A stretch of 7,139 nucleotides of DNA from Rhodospirillaceae bacterium. Its GTDB lineage: Bacteria > Pseudomonadota > Alphaproteobacteria > UBA8366 > GCA-2717185. Made by a program: the position numbers and the translations under genes. Positions 1 through 4,290 of the stretch are shown one piece after another (position 1 is the stretch's first letter; every line of letters begins with the position of its first letter). The notes below the pieces were generated by a model. That model worked only from the letters and a program-made list of their open reading frames with translations, was not told the origin of the DNA and did not search any database. The stretch covers positions 1-7,139 of the forward strand of contig JABJJH010000281.1 of NCBI GenBank assembly GCA_018660965.1, read 5' to 3'.

Positions 1-377
1 ATGGCCTTGATCTGCGGTCCCGGCTTCAACCCGCCGACGATCACCGCGACGGACGGGCGCACATGGCGGCCATAGGTGCGGATGGAATCGGCGATCTGGG
101 CGGTGAGTTCACGCGTCGGCGCCACGATCAGCGCGTGGCTGTGCTTGGGCGCGGGCCGAGGGTGGCTGCCTGCGATGCGTTCCGCGATCCGTTCGAGGAT
201 CGGCAACACGAAGGCGGCGGTCTTGCCGGTGCCGGTTTGCGCGGTGCCCAGGATATCGCGCCCGTTCATCATGTCGGGGATAACCTTGGCCTGAATGGGG
301 GTCGGGGTGGTGTAGCCTTCGTCCGATACGGCGCGAAGGATAAGCTCGGCGAGGCCGAGTTCGTTGAATTGTATCAA
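1..377 (-). CDS. DEAD-box RNA helicase, N-terminal part (runs off window start)
   Basis: ATP-dependent RNA helicase of the DEAD-box family (RhlE-like), which remodels RNA or ribonucleoprotein in the cytoplasm. The 125 visible codons hold the Q motif (GYTTPTPIQ, residues 21-29), Walker A/motif I (AQTGTGKT, 46-53), motif Ia (PTRELTAQI, 87-95) and the following GG (about 115-116). The DEAD motif and the second RecA domain lie beyond the window edge. The start is taken as TTG at 377-375: GGAAG (389-385) sits 7 nt upstream, homologous sequence (IQFNELGLAE) begins immediately after it, and no ATG or GTG lies nearby in this frame. A small internal duplication (ERIAERIA, about residues 62-69) is visible. 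It is divergent from the decarboxylase gene at 721. The family is certain; the RhlE subgroup is inferred from the N-terminal motif. Confidence 0.95.
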   Translation of the reverse strand, partial: MIQFNELGLAELILRAVSDEGYTTPTPIQAKVIPDMMNGRDILGTAQTGTGKTAAFVLPILERIAERIAGSHPRPAPKHSHALIVAPTRELTAQIADSIRTYGRHVRPSVAVIVGGLKPGPQIKA

Positions 378-720
378 GTAAAAACTTCCGTTTATGGAGT
401 CGCACGCCGGTTATTCGGCAATATTATTGCGCGACAATTGTTATTGTTTGGGAGCTTGCGTGGATCGTCCGCCGGGGCTGTGCGCGGTTATGCGCGGGCC
501 TCGCGGCGGCAGAGAAGTCGGCAAATTGCCCTGTTGACTATCGTGTCAACGAACACCGCGTATGCTTCAAAGTTAATCCATGTGCGGTGATTGCGCGGCC
601 TTATGCGCATAGTTGCGAACAAATAGCAAACAAAATCGATCCGGCGCAACACGACTTGACTCACGCGCCAGTGAAATCAATCGTTACGCCACGTCAACCA
701 ACCTCAAGCGAGACACCGCA
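378..720. other. Non-coding divergent intergenic region
   Basis: These 343 bases separate the helicase (-) and the PcaC-like gene (+). I see no RNA gene and no credible protein in them. They are less GC-rich than the genes, especially 410-460. Possible signals are an inverted repeat at 533-550, a 10-bp palindrome TATGCGCATA at 602-611, and a weak promoter for the downstream gene: TTGACT at 656-661, a 17-bp spacer, then AATCGT at 679-684. The promoter matches sigma70 consensus well only at -35, so it is tentative. Confidence 0.5.
533..550. promoter_or_regulatory. Perfect inverted repeat GTTGAC-N6-GTCAAC, possible operator
   Basis: GTTGAC (533-538) and GTCAAC (545-550) are perfect 6-bp complements separated by TATCGT, giving an 18-bp dyad of the size bound by dimeric helix-turn-helix regulators. 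It lies about 170 bp upstream of the decarboxylase and 156 bp upstream of the helicase. The half sites TTGAC/GTCAA resemble FNR/CRP-type half sites, but the 6-bp spacer is two bases too long for that class. The same half sites recur singly at 656-660 and 693-697. The binding protein is unknown. Confidence 0.35.
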
Positions 721-1131
721 ATGAAAATGGATCAAAAGATGTTCGACGCCGGGATGGCCGCACGCCGCCGCGTTCTGGGCGACGCCCATGTGGACCGGGC
801 CGCCGCCAACACCACGCCCCTGACCGAAGACTTTCAGGAACTGATCACGACCTACGCCTGGCATGTCTGGACGCGCGGCGCCCTCGACGACCGCACCCGG
901 CGCGTGCTCGTCATCGGCACCATGATGGCGATTGGCCGCTGGGAAGAATTCGACATGCATGTGGGCGCGGCCCTGCGCGACGGTTTCCCGCTGCTCGACA
1001 TTCGCGAAACCGTCATCCAACAGGGAATCTATTGCGGGGTCCCCGCCGCCAACACCGCCTTCCACTATGTCCAGGCGGTTGTTGACAAACTGGAAGGCGA
1101 AGGCGTCGACATCAACCGGGCCGGGCTTTAG
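721..1131 (+). CDS. Carboxymuconolactone decarboxylase family protein (PcaC-like)
   Basis: A 136-residue single-domain protein, close to the usual length of 4-carboxymuconolactone decarboxylase (PcaC). That enzyme decarboxylates gamma-carboxymuconolactone to beta-ketoadipate enol-lactone in the protocatechuate branch of the beta-ketoadipate pathway. PcaC-like features are GMAARRRVLGDAHVDRA near the N-terminus (residues 11-27), W47-xx-W50-TR, the EE-xxx-H segment (75-80) and the C-terminal YCGVPAANTAFH block (104-115), with C105 and H115 in the conserved positions. The start at ATG 721 is chosen because homology begins there; ATG 727 is also possible. The Shine-Dalgarno is weak (AGCGAG about 8 nt upstream). 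No other pca gene is adjacent, so the exact substrate is uncertain and a paralogue with another lactone or peroxide substrate is possible. The stop codon interlocks with that of the convergent selenoprotein gene. Confidence 0.9.
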   Translation: MKMDQKMFDAGMAARRRVLGDAHVDRAAANTTPLTEDFQELITTYAWHVWTRGALDDRTRRVLVIGTMMAIGRWEEFDMHVGAALRDGFPLLDIRETVIQQGIYCGVPAANTAFHYVQAVVDKLEGEGVDINRAGL

Positions 1132-1808
1132 GCGATCGCCTTCTTGATCGCGGCCTCGAAGGCGTCGTCGTCCCAGCCGCGCGGTCCCTTGCCGTCCACA
1201 TAAGCGACCTTGCCGTCGGCGTCGATCAGGAACTGGCGCATCGGCAGCCCGACATATTTCCTGTCGATGTCGTTGTCGATGCGGTCCACCAGCATCGGCA
1301 TGTGCAGATCGAGATTGATCTGGCAGGATGCGGCGGCGGTGGTGCGTTCGTCATCGGTGGCCGGTTCGTCGAAGATGATGTCTTCGATCAGATTGTTGGG
1401 CACCTGCCAGCCATTGTCCGGATGGGCTTCGCGGATATAGACGATGTAGAACTGAACCTGGTCCTTGTACGCGGCGTAAAGTTCGTTAAGGCGCACGGCC
1501 TTTGAGCGAAACGGCGGTCAGGTGTAGGACCCGAAGATGATCCCCGCCGGTTTCCCGCGCAAATCCGACAAACGGATTTGTTCGCCGGTGCGCTGGCGGT
1601 TCGGCCCCAGCACGTCGGCGACGAAATCCGGCGCCAGGCTACCGACTTTCGGCACGCTGGCCTCGCGCGCCATTTCCCGCCCCATGTGAGCGTCGAAATC
1701 CGCTTCGGTGATATCGGAAATTTCCAGCCACACGGCCAGTTTTCCGGCTCGATCCATGGCGTCGTATTCATCCAGCGTGACCGGACTGGTGGGAAGGTTC
1801 TCTCGCAT
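1128..1808 (-). CDS. Deiodinase-like thioredoxin-fold selenoprotein (in-frame TGA = Sec97)
   Basis: One reading frame of 226 codons interrupted only by TGA at 1520-1518. Residues around it read GIIFGSYT-U-PPFR, matching the catalytic segment of iodothyronine deiodinases (FGSCTUPPF-like), where U is selenocysteine and many bacterial relatives have Cys. Deiodinase hallmarks continue downstream: VYIREAHPDNGW (residues 123-134; H129 aligns with the essential His of the EEAHPSDGW motif) and the C-terminal GLPMRQFLIDADGKVAYVDG-KGPRGWD segment. Residues 1-85 form a helical N-terminal extension seen in bacterial homologues. ATG 1808 is preceded by GAGGAG with a 9-nt spacer. The protein is probably a cytosolic redox enzyme (thiol/selenol peroxidase or reductive dehalogenase type); its substrate is unknown and thyroid-hormone chemistry is not implied. 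Without recoding it would appear as two genes, 1518-1808 and 1128-1496 (GTG start). The alternative is a nonsense mutation of a Cys codon; exact placement at the catalytic residue and an intact downstream frame argue against that. Confidence 0.88.
1481..1512 (-). promoter_or_regulatory. Candidate bacterial SECIS element
   Basis: In mRNA sense, counting from the base after UGA: the upper stem AAGGC (16-20) pairs with GCCUU (26-30) around the loop CGUGC (21-25). The lower stem GUU(U)CG (6-11, one bulged U) pairs with CGAAC (33-37). The internal loop is CUCA/AA. The apical loop starts 21 nt after UGA and has G at its second position. Bacterial SECIS elements lie within the coding region just 3' of UGA, have a short apical loop with a G near its start, and bind SelB. 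The pairing was done by hand; no folding energy was calculated. Confidence 0.6.
1518..1520 (-). other. Selenocysteine (UGA) codon
   Basis: TGA is read in frame between ACC (Thr96) and CCG (Pro98) of the deiodinase-like protein. It occupies exactly the redox-active Cys/Sec position of the family and is followed by C (UGAC). The frame stays open for a further 129 codons with strong homology on both sides. Decoding would require SelA, SelB, SelD and tRNA-Sec elsewhere in the genome, none of which is in this window. Confidence 0.85.
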
Positions 1809-1866
1809 TCACGCGTGCTCCTCAGGTTGCGGTTTCGGCGATAACAGCGGCGATAGCGGGGCCGCC

Positions 1867-1880
1867 TTGATCCAGGTCAA
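1867..1880. promoter_or_regulatory. FNR/FixK/DNR-type binding site
   Basis: TTGATCCAGGTCAA (reverse strand TTGACCTGGATCAA) fits the FNR/CRP-superfamily consensus TTGAT-N4-(A/G)TCAA with correct spacing. It is in the divergent region between the selenoprotein gene (ATG 1808, -) and the DUF3775 gene (ATG 1945, +). On the minus strand a -10-like TGTTAT lies at 1846-1841, 20 nt beyond the box, so a start near 1833 would put the box at about -40. That is close to the -41.5 of class II activated promoters. On the plus strand no equally good -10 is seen. Oxygen- or nitric-oxide-responsive control of the selenoprotein is therefore inferred. Confidence 0.6.
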
Positions 1881-1944
1881 TGTAGCGTCTGCGGTAATGG
1901 TTGATGTTCACATTATGTTGAAAATCAAACCGGAAGCGACCGCC

Positions 1945-2385
1945 ATGTTAACCATCAAACCAGAAACCGTGTGCCATGTCATCTTCCGTGACCGCCAGTT
2001 GCAAAGCGGCGTCCCGGTCGAACACGACGACGATGAAACCTGGGAACCGGACCGGCATGTTGTCGAGGACGCCGAGCTGGATCTAGATCTGGAAATGATC
2101 GCGCCGGACAATGACGCTGCGCCGGACCCGACGGCAGACGAACTGGCCGCCTTCATCACCGAATTGCCCATCGATCATCAATGCGAGTTGATCGCGCTCG
2201 CCTGGCTCGGCCGGGGCGATTCCGGCAAAGAGGACTGGGATGATCTGCTCGAGCTGGCGCGCGAACGCCGCACCGGACGCACCGACGAATATCTGCTCGG
2301 CATGCCGTTGCTGTCCGACTATCTGGTGGACGCGCTGGGGCAATTCGACATCAGTTGCGAGGATTTCGAGAACGAACACGCCTAG
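1945..2385 (+). CDS. DUF3775 family protein
   Basis: A 146-residue acidic soluble protein matching the DUF3775 pattern, a family of unknown function found largely in alphaproteobacteria. Visible landmarks are the N-terminal MLTIKPETVCHVIFR (1-15), an acidic variable stretch (26-62), LAAFITELPIDHQCELIALAWLGRGD in two adjoining blocks (67-92), and the C-terminal TDEYLLGMPLLSDYLVDAL (113-131) with C138-EDFE. There is no signal peptide or membrane segment. ATG 1945 is preferred: GGAAG (1932-1936) lies 8 nt upstream and family homology begins there. An in-frame ATG at 1915 would add ten residues (MLKIKPEATA) that nearly duplicate the true N-terminus. It may share the FNR-type site upstream with the divergent selenoprotein gene. 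Confidence 0.85.
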   Translation: MLTIKPETVCHVIFRDRQLQSGVPVEHDDDETWEPDRHVVEDAELDLDLEMIAPDNDAAPDPTADELAAFITELPIDHQCELIALAWLGRGDSGKEDWDDLLELARERRTGRTDEYLLGMPLLSDYLVDALGQFDISCEDFENEHA

Positions 2386-2489
2386 CGCCCAACTGGTCCC
2401 CAATTTCAGTCACCGATTGTTGATCCGCCGTGTGCGCGATGGTGGTCTACGGTGTCGATGCTGACCAGACTCAATCGAGAGGGCCGTTC

Positions 2490-2951
2490 ATGAAATTCAT
2501 CCTCGCCGCGCTATTGGCGTTGGGCGTCGCTTCGGCGTCCGTCGCGCAGACCGCATCCCCGCTTCCCGGAACGCTAACCGTGACATCGGCGAAACCGTTC
2601 GCGGTCTTCCTCGACGCCTTGCTGGACTCCATCGGCGCCAACAAGATGGGCCTCGTCGCGCACGCCTGCGCCGATTGCGGGGCCAAGGCCATCGGCGTGA
2701 AAATTCCCGGCAACCGCGTGGTCATGGCGTTCCATCCGCGCTACGCCGTGCGCATGTTGAAGGCCAATGTCGCGGCGGGCATCGAAGCGCCGATCCGGCT
2801 GTACGTGACCGAAAGGGCCGACGGCTCGGCCACGCTGACCTATCGAACGCCCAGCGCCGTGTTCGCGCCCTATAAAACGCCCGACCTTGATGTCATGGCG
2901 CGCGAACTGGACGGCGTGTTCAAGAAAATCGTCGCCGACGCGCTACGGTGA
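2490..2951 (+). CDS. Exported DUF302 domain protein
   Basis: A 153-residue protein with a clear Sec signal peptide: MK followed by the hydrophobic FILAALLALGVASA and a likely cleavage after SVA (residue 19). The mature part fits DUF302: a start near residues 30-50, AFHPRYAVRMLKANVAAGIEA (80-100) followed by PIRLYVTE, and the strand segment SATLTYRTPS toward the C-terminus. DUF302 proteins are small alpha/beta proteins without an assigned reaction; this one is probably periplasmic. A C60-xx-C63 pair (CADC) is visible and could form a disulfide. The start at ATG 2490 is supported by GAGAGG (2477-2482) with a 7-nt spacer and by the signal peptide. The 104-bp gap to the preceding gene shows no clear promoter or terminator, so co-transcription with DUF3775 is possible. 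It ends 5 bp from the convergent VOC gene. Confidence 0.85.
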   Translation: MKFILAALLALGVASASVAQTASPLPGTLTVTSAKPFAVFLDALLDSIGANKMGLVAHACADCGAKAIGVKIPGNRVVMAFHPRYAVRMLKANVAAGIEAPIRLYVTERADGSATLTYRTPSAVFAPYKTPDLDVMARELDGVFKKIVADALR

Positions 2952-2956
2952 CGCTC

Positions 2957-3409
2957 TCACATTGACCCCATACCGTTTTCGGCCAACTCGTCGCGCGCGC
3001 GCTGGGTTTTTTCCAACCCGTCCAGCCCCATGCCGCGCAAAACGTCCGGCGTCTTGGAGAACTGGATATTGTCGTAGCCGATAATCTCGACGCGGTTGCC
3101 CCACGGGTCGAGAAAGTCGAGGAAACGGCCCGGCAGAACATCGACCCCGTGTTCGGTCAAGGCCCGGCGCACCGCTTCCTTGTCATCGACGACCAGCCCG
3201 AAATGGCGCGCGTCGTCGGGCGCACCTGTGGGACGCTTGGCCAGATTGATGAACTGGTCGCCCAGCGCGATAAAGGCCGCCGTCTCGCTGCGCCGGCGCA
3301 GGGAAAATTCAAACAACTGGCCATAGAACGCCAGCGCCGCGTCGATATCGCCGACTTCCAGCGCCACATGGTTAATCCCGACGGCGCGCGCTTTCCCGGA
3401 TTCGCTCAT
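2957..3409 (-). CDS. VOC (glyoxalase/bleomycin resistance) family protein
   Basis: A 150-residue protein with two beta-alpha-beta-beta-beta modules of the vicinal oxygen chelate superfamily. Module 1 starts INHVALEVGDIDAALAFY (residues 12-29) and module 2 starts RHFGLVVDDKEAV (68-80), ending with FLDPWGNRVEIIGYD (99-113). Likely metal ligands are H14, H69 and E108, with Q52 at the fourth position. Such proteins bind a divalent metal and act as lyases, dioxygenases, epimerases or antibiotic-binding proteins; the substrate cannot be told. The C-terminal tail FSKTPDVLRGMGLDGLEK (about 117-134) is typical of a proteobacterial uncharacterised subgroup. ATG 3409 has only a weak Shine-Dalgarno of its own and overlaps the stop of a short upstream ORF (ATGA), so its translation may depend on coupling. 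Confidence 0.88.
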   Translation of the reverse strand: MSESGKARAVGINHVALEVGDIDAALAFYGQLFEFSLRRRSETAAFIALGDQFINLAKRPTGAPDDARHFGLVVDDKEAVRRALTEHGVDVLPGRFLDFLDPWGNRVEIIGYDNIQFSKTPDVLRGMGLDGLEKTQRARDELAENGMGSM

Positions 3410-3465
3410 AGCCCAACGCCCCCGCTGCTTGCGGCTCCAACAGTGCGTGTTTCGGTAACGGACAT
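3406..3465 (-). CDS. Short upstream ORF (19 aa) overlapping the VOC start
   Basis: An ATG at 3465 follows an excellent Shine-Dalgarno, GAGGGAGG (3480-3473), at a 7-nt spacer. The frame encodes MSVTETRTVGAASSGGVGL and stops at TGA 3408-3406, which shares ATGA with the VOC start at 3409. The strong ribosome site therefore serves the short ORF and not the VOC ATG directly, a layout seen in translational coupling. The peptide resembles nothing I recognise and has no run of a single regulatory amino acid. Alternatively a small indel separated an original VOC N-terminus from its body. The ORF and ribosome site are seen directly; its translation is inferred. Confidence 0.5.
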   Translation of the reverse strand: MSVTETRTVGAASSGGVGL

Positions 3466-3490
3466 AATGATGCCTCCCTCTGCGGTATCA

Positions 3491-3508
3491 CGGCGCGCAG
3501 GCGCGCCG
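3491..3508. other. GC-only hairpin upstream of the VOC leader
   Basis: CGGCGCG (3491-3497) and CGCGCCG (3502-3508) form a perfect 7-bp stem with the loop CAGG. It lies 11 bp upstream of the Shine-Dalgarno of the short ORF on the minus strand, so it would be in the 5' leader if the transcript starts further up. There is no T-run on either side, so it is not a standard intrinsic terminator. Confidence 0.4.
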
Positions 3509-3559
3509 CCGATCTTAACCCGGAACCGCCCACCCCATGCAAGGCTTCACGCCACCGAT

Positions 3560-3576
3560 GCGTTGTTGCGGAGGAT
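3560..3576. repeat. 17-bp direct repeat, copy 1 (partner at 3824-3840)
   Basis: GCGTTGTTGCGGAGGAT occurs identically here and at 3824-3840, 264 bp apart (88 codons), in the same reading frame. On the minus strand both encode ILRNNA. Similarity extends imperfectly on both sides. The pair brackets the Rhs core remnant and may reflect a tandem duplication or a recombination junction. Confidence 0.7.
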
Positions 3577-3823
3577 GGTGGTCGCGCCGCCCGCGACCGC
3601 TGGCGTATTGGTTCAGAGTGTTGACCGTGTACGCGGTGTTCCGGTTGGCGGCGCCAAGGGAAGCCATGTCAGGATGTGTTGAGGATCGCTGACCATCTCG
3701 CTCAACCGTTCGCCGACGAGGTTGTAGCCCAGCGTATCGTTGAGCGCATCGCCGGTGAACGCATGGTTCAGCGTGGCGAGATCGTCGTCCGCCTCAAACT
3801 TCAAATCGGTCCGCGCCCCCGAC

Positions 3824-3840
3824 GCGTTGTTGCGGAGGAT
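3824..3840. repeat. 17-bp direct repeat, copy 2 (partner at 3560-3576)
   Basis: Identical to 3560-3576. In this copy the encoded residues (ILRNNASGARTDL) run straight into the recognisable Rhs core pattern; in the other copy the frame stops six codons later. Confidence 0.7.
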
Positions 3841-3889
3841 CGCGGTGCGGTTGGTTTAATGGCGGGGTGGTTTTTAGAAATGTTAGGAG

Positions 3890-3973
3890 ATGGGTATTGT
3901 GTCACCGGAACTCAGTGTCACCGGAACTCATTGTGTCACCGGAACTCAATGGGTATTGTGTCACCGGAACTCA
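3890..3973. repeat. Short-repeat array, four copies of GTGTCACCGGAACTCA
   Basis: Four identical 16-mers lie at 3899-3914, 3915-3930, 3933-3948 and 3958-3973, separated by 0, 2 and 9 bp. The first and last are each preceded by ATGGGTATT, so 25 bp are repeated exactly (3890-3914 and 3949-3973). The array ends one base before the stop codon of the immunity gene. Its look recalls the GTGTCCCCGGAATT-type repeats that I remember near REP-associated (Y1, IS200-like) transposases, but no transposase is in the window and the link is from memory. Spacers are far too short for a CRISPR. Confidence 0.85.
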
Positions 3974-3974
3974 C

Positions 3975-4286
3975 CTAAGGTCTTCGACCAACAAATTCTG
4001 TTGGCATAGCCTTATCTTTTTTCAAATATGACAAAGCGCTACTTAATTCCTTTGCAGCAGACCCATCGGAAATGTGATCATCATCACATAAATGCTGTAT
4101 CTGCCATATTGTAAACCAAAATTCTCGTTCAAATTTTTCAGTGGGCGGCAACGTATGGTTCGAGTTCTTACTAAAATATTCTATAATATCCCATGAAAAA
4201 TTAGATAAATCATCGGCAGGAATTCTATCAGATAAAAATAATTCTAGTAATTTTATCAATGTTTCCTTTTTTTCATTTAAATCCAT
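3975..4286 (-). CDS. Putative immunity protein of the Rhs toxin tip
   Basis: A 103-residue acidic, soluble, mostly helical protein encoded in AT-rich DNA directly after the Rhs toxin tip, 4 bp from its stop codon. Position, size and base composition are those of an immunity gene that neutralises the cognate toxin. The C-terminus SYLKKDKAMPTEFVGRRP resembles the ending of several small immunity-type proteins, but I cannot assign a family. ATG 4286 has a strong AAGGAG at 4299-4294 (7-nt spacer), and this site is formed by the last two codons of the toxin gene, so the two are probably translationally coupled. The stop (3977-3975) abuts a repeat array. No catalytic motif or membrane segment is visible. 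Confidence 0.75.
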   Translation of the reverse strand: MDLNEKKETLIKLLELFLSDRIPADDLSNFSWDIIEYFSKNSNHTLPPTEKFEREFWFTIWQIQHLCDDDHISDGSAAKELSSALSYLKKDKAMPTEFVGRRP

Positions 4287-4290
4287 TATT

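Larger units (their letters stand above)
3547..3855 (-). pseudogene. Degraded Rhs core fragment
   Basis: On the minus strand one frame from 3855 reads TAILRNNASG-ARTDLKFEADDDL-ATLNHAFTGDALNDTLGYN-LVGERLSEMVSDP, the pattern of alphaproteobacterial Rhs/YD-repeat cores. After about 3641 the Rhs pattern continues in another frame (NTAYTVNTLNQYAS, 3640-3599), while the first frame stops at 3615-3613. A TAA at 3858-3856 closes the upstream side, and a final short segment ending GGATTILRNNASVA stops at 3549-3547. There is thus at least one frameshift and no start, so it is a remnant. It lies downstream of the intact immunity gene in the same orientation. In a full Rhs gene this part of the core would precede the core segment found at 5232-4840, which suggests the displaced end of an older Rhs gene. 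Confidence 0.75.

Noticed and set aside
534..566. TTGACT and TATGCT as a sigma70 promoter
   Set aside because: The spacer is 21 bp, well outside the normal 16-18 bp range, and the -35 overlaps a perfect dyad that explains it better.
613..720. 36-codon N-terminal extension of the decarboxylase from ATG 613
   Set aside because: The extension has no homology to PcaC proteins, and the family N-terminus begins at ATG 721.
1518..1808. Selenoprotein region read as a truncated gene plus a separate GTG-started gene
   Set aside because: Both halves are in the same frame, the second has no convincing ribosome site, and the TGA falls exactly on the redox-active residue of the family.
3491..3508. GC hairpin as an intrinsic terminator
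   Set aside because: There is no T-run on either strand, and no gene ends nearby on the side where termination would be needed.
3899..3973. Repeat array as a CRISPR
   Set aside because: The four repeats are only 16 bp and the gaps are 0, 2 and 9 bp; CRISPR spacers are about 30 bp or more, and no cas gene is near.
3149..3978. Two long plus-strand ORFs through the VOC gene, its leader and the Rhs remnant
   Set aside because: They have no homology, no ribosome site, and arise opposite the VOC and Rhs-derived coding sequence; the second ends by reading through the repeat array.
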